Shown: one piece after another, positions 7,379-15,622 of the stretch
Layout: each line of letters opens with the position of its first letter
How positions within the stretch are numbered: the first letter of the stretch is position 1
Assembly (NCBI GenBank): GCA_934402395.1
Contig: CAKRTQ010000005.1
Span: 1-64,000 of the forward strand
Direction: 5' to 3'
DNA from: an uncultured Eubacteriales bacterium
GTDB taxonomy: Bacteria; Bacillota; Clostridia; Oscillospirales; CAG-272
DNA: 64,000 bases
The notes under the pieces: generated by a model
Told to the model about the DNA's origin: nothing
The model's input: only the letters and a program-made list of their open reading frames with translations
The model's database searches: none
Program-made: the position numbers and the translations under genes

Positions 7379-8776
7379 TTATTTTCTTTTTTTCATGACG
7401 ATCACGGAACCGAGCACGGCGGTCATCACAGCGGTGATGGCGGCGACCGACGAGCCGCAGCCGCTCTTGGCGGGCTCTGTGACAGGAGTGGTCTCCTGCT
7501 TGGTCTCGGGCTTTGTTTCGGGTTTCGTCTCGGGCTTTGTCTCAGCCTTTGTCTCGGGTTTGGTTTCGGGATCCGTCTCGGGCTTGGGAGCCTCGGTCGT
7601 AGCGGCAGGAGTGGTTTCGTCAGCTTTCAGTCTTTCCGCAATGGCGGTGACATAAGCATCAACAACAGGCTTGCCGATCTCGGTGAGAGGGGCAATGAGA
7701 ATCTGGTCTATGCCGCCGTTTGCACCCTGGTCGCATACATAAAGCACATCGTTGGCAACACCCATGCCGACGATGGAGTTCATTCCGCCGAATTCAAAAG
7801 CGTCGCAGGTCTTATCAACGTTCTTATCGTCAAAATTGATGGTTGTGATAAGGGTGAGCGTTGCCTTGTCATAAACGCATATGCAGGTGGGGCCGGACTG
7901 AGAGGAAACGAGAACGTAGTTCTCCCACAGCTTTACGGCATATCCCTTGTTCTGGCTTACGGTGTTGATGACCTTCTTGCCGTCGTCGGAGATGAGCATG
8001 AAGCCGGTGCCGGCGCCCTTGGTGAAGCCGAGGTAGATCGTGCCGTCGTCGTCAACATCAAGATAATTGCCTTCCTTGAGTCCGAAGGGATCCTTCTGAA
8101 GGTCGATTCTGCCGTTATCGCCGAATGTTGCATCGACTACGGGGGCGGTGGGATCGGTCACGTCAAATCTGTAGAGGTAGTCAACATCGTAGTTGACGAC
8201 AACATAGAGATAGTACTTGCCTGCGATCTCGCGTACCGCAACACCGTTGATACCGGTTTTGGTTTTGCTGTCAGTGGTGATGAATATCTGGCTCGATACG
8301 CACTTGAGCCAGCCGTCGCTGCCCTTTTCGTCGTATTTTACAACGTCAAGAGAGGCAAACTCTTTGTTGGAACGGCTTGCAAGACCGACATAGAGATATC
8401 CGCGGTCATCGCAGGCGAGTCCCTTGGGGTATGAAATGGAGGAGCCGTCAGCCTCGGTATGTACGTAAGTTCCGGCAAGCTTACCGGTCTTACCGTCAAA
8501 CATTTCAACAGCCGAGGTGTTGCCGGGGTTGAGGTAACCGCCGAAAACGTATGATCCGTCGGGAGCAATGGCAAAGCCGCGCATTACCTGCTGACCGTGG
8601 CCCAGCTGTCCGCTTGTGTCATTTTCGGCAAAGTTGTAACCCATGGAGGTCTGGGTGAACAGATTGAACTTCAGATTGCTCCATGTGTCGGCGGGAACCG
8701 CCGCAAAGGCAGAGGTGCAGAGCACCGAGGCGAGCATCATACATACGAGCACAGATGCAAAGATCCTTTTCTTCAT
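7379..8776 (-). CDS. Secreted propeller-like surface protein with Pro/Glu/Thr/Lys repeat stalk and GCG-type C-terminal tail
   Basis: A 465-residue protein. The signal peptide MKKRIFASVLVCMMLASVLC ends at AFAA. A body of about 340 residues carries recurrent strands such as GYLYVGLASRSNKEFASLDVVKYDE, KYYLYVVVNYDVDYLYRFD and DGTIYLGFTKG, as in beta-propeller repeat proteins. A stalk of PETKPETKAETK-type repeats (about residues 385-430) leads to a tail SGCGSSVAAITAVMTAVLG, a hydrophobic stretch and KKRK. The stalk suggests display beyond the wall. The tail resembles tripartite sorting signals (short motif with Cys, hydrophobic helix, basic end) and is shared with the protein at 12350-13825. Ligand and function are unknown. 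RBS AAAAGGAGAG lies ahead of ATG 8776. Confidence 0.8.
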   Translation of the reverse strand: MKKRIFASVLVCMMLASVLCTSAFAAVPADTWSNLKFNLFTQTSMGYNFAENDTSGQLGHGQQVMRGFAIAPDGSYVFGGYLNPGNTSAVEMFDGKTGKLAGTYVHTEADGSSISYPKGLACDDRGYLYVGLASRSNKEFASLDVVKYDEKGSDGWLKCVSSQIFITTDSKTKTGINGVAVREIAGKYYLYVVVNYDVDYLYRFDVTDPTAPVVDATFGDNGRIDLQKDPFGLKEGNYLDVDDDGTIYLGFTKGAGTGFMLISDDGKKVINTVSQNKGYAVKLWENYVLVSSQSGPTCICVYDKATLTLITTINFDDKNVDKTCDAFEFGGMNSIVGMGVANDVLYVCDQGANGGIDQILIAPLTEIGKPVVDAYVTAIAERLKADETTPAATTEAPKPETDPETKPETKAETKPETKPETKPETKQETTPVTEPAKSGCGSSVAAITAVMTAVLGSVIVMKKRK

Positions 8777-8854
8777 AAGTAACTCTCCTTTTGAGATTTT
8801 TTATATATCACCCGCGCGTCTGCCATGCGGGCGCGCGGATCATATTCTTTATGG

Positions 8855-10141
8855 TCAGGGGGTAAGTCTGTCGGGACCGCGGAAGATGAATTCCGCTTCC
8901 TTTATGGAAATGCCGAGGAAAAGCATGGTGAGACGGTCAACGCCGACACCGAAGCCGCCGTGAGGCGGGCAGCCGTAGCGGAAGAATTCGGTGTAGAACT
9001 TAACGTCCTCGCCAAGACCCTTTTCGGCGGCGTTGGCGCAAAGTTCGGCATAGCGATGCTCACGCTGCGCGCCGGAGGTGATCTCCACGCCGCGCCAGAT
9101 GAGGTCGTAGCCCTGCGGTACGCCGTCCTTGCGCATATGGTAGAAGGGGCGTTTGTCGGCAGCAAAGTCGGTTACAAAGAGGAACTCGTGACCGAACATT
9201 TCCTTTGCGAGCTTATATGTCATGCGTTCCGCATCGGTGGTGAGGTCGCCTTTTTCGGATTCGGGCGCGGTATAGCCGTAGCGCGCTTCAAGCTCGCGGT
9301 AGATGTCGGCAACGCTCATTATGGGGAAGGGCTTGGTCGGCACAACAGTGTCAAGACCGTAAAGACGCTTGATGTCATCGGCGTATTTCGGTACGACCTT
9401 TTCCATCATGTCGGTTATCATGTCCTCTTCGAACTTCATAACGTCGCGGAAGGAGTCGATATACGAGAATTCAAGGTCAAGTCCCGTAAATTCGGTGGCG
9501 TGCTTGCTCGTGTGCGATTTTTCGGCACGGAATACCGGCGCGACCTCAAAAACACGCTCAAAGCCGGCAGCCATTGCCATTTGTTTGTAGAACTGAGGGG
9601 ACTGCGCGAGGTATGCGTCGCGGTCGAAGTAGTTGAGCTTGAAGACCTCGGAGCCGCTTTCGCTCGCCGCGCCTATGATCTTCGGTGAATGGAACTCAAG
9701 GAAGTGGTTGTCGAGCAGGAACTGGCGCATAGCGGCGACCATGTCTGTCTGAAGCTTGAAGATGAGGGTGTTGCGCTCGGTGCGAAGGTCTACCCAGCGG
9801 TAGTCAAGGCGCGAGTCGATAGCGGAGTCTGGCTTTATGGGGAGCGCGTCTGCGATCGATTCTATCTGTATGGAGGAGGGAAGGATCTCAATGCCGCCGA
9901 GCTTTACGTAATCGTTGGCGACTGCCTCGCCCTCGATCGTGACGACCGAGTCGATGGTGAGCTTATCGACAGCGGCGGACATTTCGGCACTTTTTTCTTT
10001 TTCAAGTGTCACCTGAATTTTGCCGCTGATATCGCGGATGACAAGAAACGCCATAGTGCGTTTGTTGCGGATGTTTTCGACAAATCCCTGAATTTTGACC
10101 TTGCTGCCGGGAGTCACAGCGTTTATATAGGTGCGTTCCAT
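8855..10141 (-). CDS. aspS: Aspartyl-tRNA synthetase, archaeal-type (AspS2), probably non-discriminating Asp/Asn
   Basis: A 428-residue class II synthetase. An N-terminal OB-fold anticodon-binding domain (residues 1-105, VKIQGFVENIRNKRTMAFLVIRD) is followed by the catalytic domain: motif 1 around FLLDNHFLEFHSPKI, SPQFYKQMAM, motif 2 VFRAEKSHTSKHATEFTGLDLE, and motif 3 GFGVGVDRLTMLFLGI at the end. The length and the missing bacterial insertion domain (GAD) of standard 590-residue AspRS identify the archaeal-like type. Family knowledge: bacteria with this form often charge tRNA-Asn with Asp and amidate it by GatCAB; whether that is so here is inference. It has its own promoter at 10194-10222 and lies after a terminator, so it is transcribed separately from the genes above it. 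Confidence 0.95.
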   Translation of the reverse strand: MERTYINAVTPGSKVKIQGFVENIRNKRTMAFLVIRDISGKIQVTLEKEKSAEMSAAVDKLTIDSVVTIEGEAVANDYVKLGGIEILPSSIQIESIADALPIKPDSAIDSRLDYRWVDLRTERNTLIFKLQTDMVAAMRQFLLDNHFLEFHSPKIIGAASESGSEVFKLNYFDRDAYLAQSPQFYKQMAMAAGFERVFEVAPVFRAEKSHTSKHATEFTGLDLEFSYIDSFRDVMKFEEDMITDMMEKVVPKYADDIKRLYGLDTVVPTKPFPIMSVADIYRELEARYGYTAPESEKGDLTTDAERMTYKLAKEMFGHEFLFVTDFAADKRPFYHMRKDGVPQGYDLIWRGVEITSGAQREHRYAELCANAAEKGLGEDVKFYTEFFRYGCPPHGGFGVGVDRLTMLFLGISIKEAEFIFRGPDRLTP

Positions 10142-10193
10142 CTTTTTACCATGCCTTTCAAATGAGTAAAACGTCGCGTGGATTTATTATAAT

Positions 10194-10222
10194 ATTGTAG
10201 CACATACGGGGCAGACTGTCAA
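10194..10222 (-). promoter_or_regulatory. Promoter of aspS
   Basis: Minus strand TTGACA (10217-10222), 17 bases, TACAAT (10194-10199). The transcript would start about 50 bases before the ATG at 10141. Confidence 0.82.
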
Positions 10223-10334
10223 GCCGAAATGCAAAACTAAACGCCGCAGGCGGTGAAAAGCTGCCGATATTGTTTGAAAAATGCAATATAAACAAAAGGT
10301 CCTGATCCTCCGACAATATACGGGACCGTGTAAT

Positions 10335-10377
10335 CGGAGGTATTAAAAAGCCCAAAACGGGCTTTTTAACACCTCCG
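10335..10377. terminator. Palindromic terminator after the isomerase gene
   Basis: CGGAGGTATTAAAAAGCCC, short loop, GGGCTTTTTAACACCTCCG. It has the same build as the TTAAAAACTCA hairpins but with AAAAAGCCC in the inner arm. It separates the 10384 gene from aspS. Confidence 0.8.
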
Positions 10378-10383
10378 GCGTGT

Positions 10384-11136
10384 TTATTCCTTTACGAATT
10401 TTGCCGCTTTTATTGCGGCAGAGTAGAATTCTTCTCGTGTCATGCCGTTCACCCACCGCAGCTCGAGCGATATCACTCCGGGGTAGTCGGCAATGCCGCG
10501 GCGCACGTAGTCCCAGTCCACGCCGGTGGAGTAGCCCGGCATCAGGTGCTGGTCGTGCTCATAGCCGCCATCGTTATCGTGCAGATGAAGCGCCGAAAGG
10601 CGGTCGCGGTATTTGGGCAGTGCGAGCTTTGTCTGCGAAAAGCACGCTTCATGTCCGCTGTCATAGCAGAAGCGCAGGCGCGGGGAATCGATCTTATAAT
10701 AAATGTAGTCGATAAAGTGGAAAAAACGCTGATTTTCAAGGCACATATCCACGCCGAGCCGCTCTGCGGATTCGACAAGCCGCTTTACACGGTCGATACC
10801 GATCTCGCTTATAGGCGGATAATTGTTGCCCGCAGAAACATGATACACGATGCGCTTTACGCCGAGCGAGGCGCAGGTGCTCATATGCTCAAGCAGACGG
10901 GCGGTCACGGCTTCTCCGCGCTCGCCCGTTCTCCACAGGTGGTTTATGCCGTCCCACGGAGCATGCACGTTGTCTATCTCAAGACCGCAGGCGGCTATGT
11001 TGTCGGCAAGGGTCGCATCGGGGAGTTTCCCGCCGAGGTGAATGAGCACGGCGTCAAAACCCGCCGCCTTTATCGCTTCAAGATCCGGGCGGGGATCTTT
11101 GTCTATTTTTCCGAGGTGTATTCCGTATTTTATCAT
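10384..11136 (-). CDS. Sugar phosphate isomerase/epimerase-like TIM-barrel protein
   Basis: A 250-residue cytoplasmic protein of the xylose isomerase-like superfamily. Seen in order: MIKYGIHLGKIDKDP, DNVHAPWDGINHLW (His near residue 57), IVYHVSAGNNYPP (His near residue 98), VDMCLENQRFFHFIDYIYY (ligand Glu near residue 130), LRFCYDSGHEACF (Asp-x-GH metal motif near residue 152), LSALHLHDNDGG near residue 178 and PGVISLELRW near residue 225. All metal ligands of a typical divalent-metal isomerase seem present, in contrast to the paralogue at 4574 where the D-x-GH is altered. ATG 11136 follows GGAGG; a TTG codon four residues upstream is less likely. The substrate is not known. The gene follows fba on the same strand but a hairpin at 11161-11187 separates them. 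Confidence 0.85.
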   Translation of the reverse strand: MIKYGIHLGKIDKDPRPDLEAIKAAGFDAVLIHLGGKLPDATLADNIAACGLEIDNVHAPWDGINHLWRTGERGEAVTARLLEHMSTCASLGVKRIVYHVSAGNNYPPISEIGIDRVKRLVESAERLGVDMCLENQRFFHFIDYIYYKIDSPRLRFCYDSGHEACFSQTKLALPKYRDRLSALHLHDNDGGYEHDQHLMPGYSTGVDWDYVRRGIADYPGVISLELRWVNGMTREEFYSAAIKAAKFVKE

Positions 11137-11160
11137 GCTGACCTCCAAAATTCAAAAATA

Positions 11161-11187
11161 CCGGACTGCCGTTTTGCGACAGCCCGG
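11161..11187 (-). terminator. Rho-independent terminator after fba
   Basis: On the minus strand an imperfect stem CCGGGCTGTCG / CGGCAGTCCGG with a 4-5 base loop, followed by TATTTTTGAATTTT. It lies 16 bases after the fba stop. Confidence 0.7.
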
Positions 11188-11202
11188 AAATACGGTGATC
11201 TA

Positions 11203-12168
11203 TTATGCTCTGCCGGCAGAACCGAGAACGTCGCGGATCTTATGGATGACCATTTCCTTAACGGCGGTGCGGCCTGCTCCGAGGTACTCTCTGGGGTCAA
11301 AGGCTTCGGGCTTTTCGGCAAACACGCGGCGGATGGCGGCGGTCATGGCAAGACGGATATCGGAGTCGATGTTGATCTTGCAGACAGCCATCTGAGCTGC
11401 CTGGCGAAGCTCTACCTCGGGAATGCCGATGGCATCGGGAAGCTTGCCGCCGAGGGAGTTGATGGTGCGAACGAATTCCTGCGGGACCGAGGAGGCGCCG
11501 TGAAGCACGATGGGGAAGCCGGGAAGTCTTTCTTCGATCTCCTTGAGAATGTCAAAGCGGAGCGGAGGCGGAACAAGAACGCCGTCCTCGTTGCGGGTGC
11601 ACTGTTCGGGAGTGAACTTGTATGCGCCGTGCGAGGTACCGATGGCGATGGCAAGAGAGTCAACGCCTGTGCGGGTCACGAATTCCTCGACCTCTTCGGG
11701 GCGGGTGTAGGAGGAATCTTCTGCCGAGACGTTAACATCGTCTTCGATGCCCGCGAGCTTGCCGAGCTCGCCTTCAACGACCACGCCGTGAGCGTGCGCG
11801 TATTCGACCACTTTTTTGGTCAGGGCGATGTTGTCCTCAAAGGAATGCTTTGAGCCGTCGATCATAACGGAGGTGAAGCCGCCGTCGATGCAGGACTTGC
11901 AGATATCAAAATCCGCGCCGTGATCGAGGTGAAGAGCAAAGTCAACGCCGCTGTCCTTTACGGCAGCCTCGGCGAGACCGAGCAGGTATGCGGGCTTTGC
12001 ATACTTACGTGCGCCGGCGGACACCTGAAGGATGACGGGGGATTTTTCCTCTGCCGCCGCTTCGGTGATAGCCTGGATTATCTCCATGTTGTTGATGTTG
12101 AAAGCGCCGATGGCGTAGCCGCCCTCGTATGCTTTTCTGAACATTTCCTTGGTCGTAACAAGTGCCAT
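11203..12168 (-). CDS. fba: Class II fructose-1,6-bisphosphate aldolase
   Basis: A 321-residue zinc-dependent aldolase of glycolysis and gluconeogenesis. Recognised blocks are YAIGAFNINNMEIIQAI at the start, HLDHGADFDICKSCIDGGFTSVMIDGS (zinc-ligand His and catalytic Asp near residues 80-105), VEGELGKLAG (Glu ligand), AIGTSHGAYKF (His ligand near residue 175), PIVLHGASSVP (His ligand near residue 208) and CKINIDSDIR for phosphate binding. The length and the HGASSVP motif match the Gram-positive form. The translation start is ATG 12168; the frame is open upstream but lacks support. It is monocistronic: its promoter lies at 12280-12308 and a terminator at 11161-11187. Confidence 0.96.
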   Translation of the reverse strand: MALVTTKEMFRKAYEGGYAIGAFNINNMEIIQAITEAAAEEKSPVILQVSAGARKYAKPAYLLGLAEAAVKDSGVDFALHLDHGADFDICKSCIDGGFTSVMIDGSKHSFEDNIALTKKVVEYAHAHGVVVEGELGKLAGIEDDVNVSAEDSSYTRPEEVEEFVTRTGVDSLAIAIGTSHGAYKFTPEQCTRNEDGVLVPPPLRFDILKEIEERLPGFPIVLHGASSVPQEFVRTINSLGGKLPDAIGIPEVELRQAAQMAVCKINIDSDIRLAMTAAIRRVFAEKPEAFDPREYLGAGRTAVKEMVIHKIRDVLGSAGRA

Positions 12169-12279
12169 TTTAAAATGCCTTTCTTGCGCCGGTTCCGCCG
12201 TAGCGTGACGGCGCGCCGCGGAAAGGTGTATTTGAAGCCGGGGCTTCATTCTCCGCGCCGATTATTTCATACGTAATAT

Positions 12280-12308
12280 ATTTTACTCTATTTGTGCCGA
12301 AAAATCAA
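12280..12308 (-). promoter_or_regulatory. Promoter of fba
   Basis: Minus strand TTGATT (12303-12308), 17 bases, TAAAAT (12280-12285). A leader of about 105 bases precedes the ATG. Confidence 0.75.
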
Positions 12309-12349
12309 TAGGAAAGCCGATAAAAGATAAATTCGGAGCCTTCAAATGC

Positions 12350-13825
12350 TTATTTTTTTACTTTTTTCAGCACTGCCGCGCCCAAAATCGCCGTAAACGA
12401 CAGCACACACACGGAGATGGATGCTCCGCAGCCCTTCCCGCCGGTCTCTCTGCCCGTTGCGGGAAGCTCGGTCTTTGTATATTTTGCGGTGTACGTGACG
12501 TTTTCGGTGACGCGGTCTGCCACCTCGCGGTCCCAGCCGTCGAATGTATAGCTGTATTTCACGTCGCTTTCCTTTTTTGGGGCATCGGGGACCGTGACCT
12601 TGTCGCCCCAGTAATACGCGCCGCCCGAAATGAGACTGCCGTCGTCATTGCGGAAGAGCACCTGGTACTCCACGCGCTCGAACTTTGCGGTCAGCTCGAC
12701 CGTGGCATCGGCGGTGTAGGCGTCTCCCGGCTTGTATGCCACATCGTCGGAGACGCTTTTGTCCATCCAGCCGACAAATATGTAACCATCCTCTTCGGGG
12801 ACCTCGTCGGTAACGGTCAGAGTCTCGCCCGCTTTTTTGCGCTGCGGCAGCGGGACCTTGCCCTTTGACGTTTTGTAGTAGACCGAGTATACGATATCGT
12901 TTTCGTTTATTGTGTATGACATTGATATCCAGCCGGTCTTGCCCTGATATTCGGTCCTGCCCCAGCCGTTTCTGATCTCCTTTATCTCCACCTGCGTCCA
13001 GTAGGGGAGCGGATCGGTCAGCTTTTGCCCGGAGGTACCGGGCGCCGAGCGGAAGTTGAGCCCATCGGACGCCGTTGTACGGTAAAAGCCGAGCCTTTCA
13101 TCGTCTGCCTCAAGCCTGAAGCTGTATGACGCCGCAGGGGTGCCGGCATAATCCGGAATGCCGTAGCCGACTATGGTAGAGCTGCCTGCGGCGTATTTGT
13201 GCATTCCCACTACTCCGCCGCTGTTGCCCTCGACTGTGTATATGTTGTTGTCCTTGACGCCAACGACAAGCCCTACGTGCGTGGAGACGGAATTTGAACT
13301 GCCGGTCTTGAAAAATATCACGTCACCGGTCTGCGGTATGTACTCTTTGCCCTGCCATGCGGTGCGACCCGTTACAGCGCGGTACCAGCTTACCATGCGG
13401 CTGCAGCTTATTTCGGTCACGGCGGCAGATTCCGCCACGCCTGCCCGGCGCAGGCAGAAGGACACAAAAGCCGCACACCACGCGTAGCCGTAGCTTACGC
13501 CGTTGCCCTCGCCGTTGTCGACTTTGCCGAAAATACGGTTGTACTCAACAAAATTGCGGTCGCCGGCGGTGTTCATCCCGTCAAAGTCAAGCTCGCTGTC
13601 CCCCTCGTGATAGCCGAGCTGTGTCAGTGCCAACGCAACGGTGTCTCCGCGCTGATCGCCCGTGAGCTTATAAGCCTTGAGAGCGGCGTAATACTTGCTT
13701 GCCGCATAGCCTGCGCTCGGTTCGTAATCCGGAAGAGCCGATGCCGGAAGTATGACCGCCGCGAGCATTGCTGCTATCATCATTGCGGCAAGCACCGCCG
13801 CAAGCACGCTTTTTTGTGTCTTCAT
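12350..13825 (-). CDS. Secreted CHAP/NlpC-like peptidase with SH3 domain, InlB-type repeats and GCG-type tail
   Basis: A 491-residue protein. Signal peptide MKTQKSVLAAVLAAMMIAAM ends near ASA. A cysteine-peptidase-like domain (residues 50-200) has the catalytic Cys in YAWCAAFVSFCLRRAG, His in STHVGLVVGV and the third residue around YTVEGNSGGVV, as in CHAP amidases of peptidoglycan. A bacterial SH3 domain follows (about residues 255-310, GLNFRSAPGTSGQKLTDPLP), then two InlB B-repeat/Flg_new-type modules ending in GWMDKSV and DGWDREVADRV. The tail is GKGCGASISVCVLSFTAILG then KKVKK, matching the tail of the 7379 protein. A cell-wall hydrolase or remodelling role is inferred. ATG 13825 has AAAGGGGAAA ahead; a longer reading frame runs back through repeat DNA and is not credible. 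Confidence 0.88.
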   Translation of the reverse strand: MKTQKSVLAAVLAAMMIAAMLAAVILPASALPDYEPSAGYAASKYYAALKAYKLTGDQRGDTVALALTQLGYHEGDSELDFDGMNTAGDRNFVEYNRIFGKVDNGEGNGVSYGYAWCAAFVSFCLRRAGVAESAAVTEISCSRMVSWYRAVTGRTAWQGKEYIPQTGDVIFFKTGSSNSVSTHVGLVVGVKDNNIYTVEGNSGGVVGMHKYAAGSSTIVGYGIPDYAGTPAASYSFRLEADDERLGFYRTTASDGLNFRSAPGTSGQKLTDPLPYWTQVEIKEIRNGWGRTEYQGKTGWISMSYTINENDIVYSVYYKTSKGKVPLPQRKKAGETLTVTDEVPEEDGYIFVGWMDKSVSDDVAYKPGDAYTADATVELTAKFERVEYQVLFRNDDGSLISGGAYYWGDKVTVPDAPKKESDVKYSYTFDGWDREVADRVTENVTYTAKYTKTELPATGRETGGKGCGASISVCVLSFTAILGAAVLKKVKK

Positions 13826-13876
13826 GGTTTTCCCCTTTCGTGTCAACAAATAATGTCGAAATTTATCATTACCATA

Positions 13877-13905
13877 ATTATACCACCGCACCCTGCCGAA
13901 ATCAA
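13877..13905 (-). promoter_or_regulatory. Promoter of the CHAP/SH3 surface protein gene
   Basis: Minus strand TTGATT (13900-13905), 17 bases, TATAAT (13877-13882), about 50 bases ahead of ATG 13825. Confidence 0.8.
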
Positions 13906-13985
13906 TACTTTTTTTCATCGTCAAAGCCGGAGCCGCGATACAGGATAAGCACCCCATGAAAATAATGTGCGGACACGGAGCCATA

Positions 13986-14086
13986 TGTTCCGATGCGACT
14001 GTCCGGAGACGGGAAGATAGGAATTTGATGTCCTTCATTCGTGGGATATGAGGCTCAGAATCCGCACAAACGCCACCAGAGTTAAA
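13986..14086 (+). repeat. Composite intergenic repeat, short form (copy S1)
   Basis: Starts TGTTCCGATGCGACTGTCCG and ends with a GCACAAACGCCACCAGAG block. It matches the first and last thirds of the long form at 14101-14283 but lacks its two central hairpins. In their place it has TGATGTCCTTCATTC, as does copy S2. Confidence 0.8.
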
Positions 14087-14100
14087 AACGTCCAAGAAAA

Positions 14101-14283
14101 TGTTCCGATGTAACTGTCCGGCGGCGGGCAGATCGGAATCTGATTTTTCTGTTCTTTGGTTTAGCCGTGCTGCGGCACGGCTGAACGCGGCGGGGAAACA
14201 AGACGCCAAGCGTCTATATAACTTTATTCCCCGCCTATTCTCGGGGTATGAAGCTCAGAATCCGCACAAACGCCACCCGAGCT
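14101..14283 (+). repeat. Composite intergenic repeat, long form (copy L1)
   Basis: About 183 bases: TGTTCCGATGTAACTGTCCG head; hairpin GTTTAGCCGTGC/GCACGGCTGAAC; hairpin GGCGGGGAA ... TTCCCCGCC holding CAAGCGTCTATATAAC; closing stem CTCGGGGT ... CACCCGAG. It follows S1 in tandem, joined by AAGAAAA. Other copies lie at 20155-20325 and, inverted, 47200-47378. The ytvI promoter begins 10 bases after it. Confidence 0.85.
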
Positions 14284-14292
14284 TAAAAAACA

Positions 14293-14321
14293 TTGACGGG
14301 GAGGCGTTTTTGTGGTATTAT
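14293..14321 (+). promoter_or_regulatory. Promoter of ytvI-holA
   Basis: TTGACG (14293-14298), 17 bases, TATTAT (14316-14321); a TATAAT overlaps three bases on. A leader of about 55 bases contains GAAAGGA before the ATG at 14384. Confidence 0.7.
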
Positions 14322-14383
14322 AATGGTAGTCAGTCCAAAGCTGATGTACAGTCATTACACACACCGATCTGAAAGGAACGCCA

Positions 14384-15622
14384 ATGAATATCGAAAAGCA
14401 AAAGCGGTTTATTATCAATTTCTTTTACTTTGTCATACTGTTCGGGCTGTCTGTGCTGATAGTCCGTTTTGCTCTGCCCGCGCTGTTTCCGTTTGCCGTG
14501 GCATTGCTCGTAACGCTGCTTTTGCGCCCGCTCGTGCGTTTTTGCGTCAATAAGCTGCATTTCAACCGCAAGGCTGCGTCGGCGGTGTTTGTGCTGTTGT
14601 TTTACGGTACGATAGGACTGCTCGTTGCCCTGCTTGTCATCCGTCTTATCGGATATATAGGTGCGTTCATTGCCCGTCTGCCCGATCTCTTCAACCAGAC
14701 TATCTCTCCCGCGCTCAATCTTGCGGCGGAAAAGATATCCGAAATAGTCGAGAATTTCGATACCGGCGGCACGGGAGACCTTGACGAAACCGCCGGTAAG
14801 ATAATAGCATCGCTCAGCACGGCGATATCGGATTTTTCCGGCAAGGCACTGGCGTTTGTCGGTTCATATGCCACATCGGTGCCGTCGCTGCTTCTCAATA
14901 TTGTCATTACCGTGATCTCCACCGCCTTTATGCTGATGGATTATGACCATATAAAGGGATTCATCGTGCGCCAGCTGCCGGACGAAAAGCGGCGTTTTAT
15001 AGGTTCGGTGGTCGAGCATCTGGGCAAGGTCATCTGGAAGTATCTCACGTCATATCTCATAATAATGCTCATTACATTTGCGGAGCTTACAGTTGGTCTT
15101 ATATGCGTGGGCGAGCGTAATCCTTTCGGGCTTGCGGCGGGGATAGCCGTGTTTGATATTCTTCCCGTCGTCGGGTCGGGGACCGTGCTCGTGCCGTGGG
15201 CAATAGTCTCGCTGCTTACCGGCAGCATCGGCAAGGGCGTGGGGCTTATCATCGTGTGGGTGGTCATAAGTGTGATCCGCCAGATAATAGAACCGAAGAT
15301 CATCGGCGATACGGTGGGAATGCACCCGCTGCTCACTCTTTTTGCAATGCTTTTCGGCAACTTCGTTTACGGCGGGATCGGAATATTCCTTGTTCCGATC
15401 ACGATAGCACTCTGCCAGAATCTTCAGGAGAACGGGATCATCCATATATACAAGACCGCGCCCGCCGGGGAGCGGGAAGAGGAACGTCCCGGAATTTTTG
15501 AACGTGCGTTTGAAAAGATCGGAGGAGCCTTCCGCCGTTCTATCGACAAAAAACGCGGCAGAAACGGCAGAAACGGCAGAAACGGTAAAAACGGAAACGG
15601 GGGCGATGGAGATGGCGCATGA
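14384..15622 (+). CDS. ytvI: AI-2E-family permease, sporulation membrane protein YtvI type
   Basis: A 412-residue integral membrane protein of the AI-2E transporter (PerM) family. Two N-terminal helices (FYFVILFGLSVLIVRFALPA and FPFAVALLVTLLLRP), a third helix, an extracytoplasmic amphipathic region around residues 95-160, and four to five C-terminal helices are seen, with family blocks NPFGLAAGIAVFDILPVVGSG and IEPKIIGDTVGMHPLLTLFAMLFGN. Length and blocks fit the clostridial YtvI group, which is linked to sporulation; transport activity is unproven. The C-terminus is unusual: a basic tail with GRNGRNGRNGKNGN tandem triplets coded by 9-base repeats. The stop at 15622 overlaps the start of holA, so the two genes are probably translationally coupled. 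Confidence 0.85.
   Translation: MNIEKQKRFIINFFYFVILFGLSVLIVRFALPALFPFAVALLVTLLLRPLVRFCVNKLHFNRKAASAVFVLLFYGTIGLLVALLVIRLIGYIGAFIARLPDLFNQTISPALNLAAEKISEIVENFDTGGTGDLDETAGKIIASLSTAISDFSGKALAFVGSYATSVPSLLLNIVITVISTAFMLMDYDHIKGFIVRQLPDEKRRFIGSVVEHLGKVIWKYLTSYLIIMLITFAELTVGLICVGERNPFGLAAGIAVFDILPVVGSGTVLVPWAIVSLLTGSIGKGVGLIIVWVVISVIRQIIEPKIIGDTVGMHPLLTLFAMLFGNFVYGGIGIFLVPITIALCQNLQENGIIHIYKTAPAGEREEERPGIFERAFEKIGGAFRRSIDKKRGRNGRNGRNGKNGNGGDGDGA

Noticed and set aside
7370..8434. Long open frame on the plus strand
   Set aside because: It is antisense to the secreted propeller-like protein, with no RBS and no recognisable domain.
13826..14209. N-terminal extension of the CHAP/SH3 protein by 128 residues
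   Set aside because: It reads through the promoter and composite repeats and would precede a perfect signal peptide and RBS at 13825.
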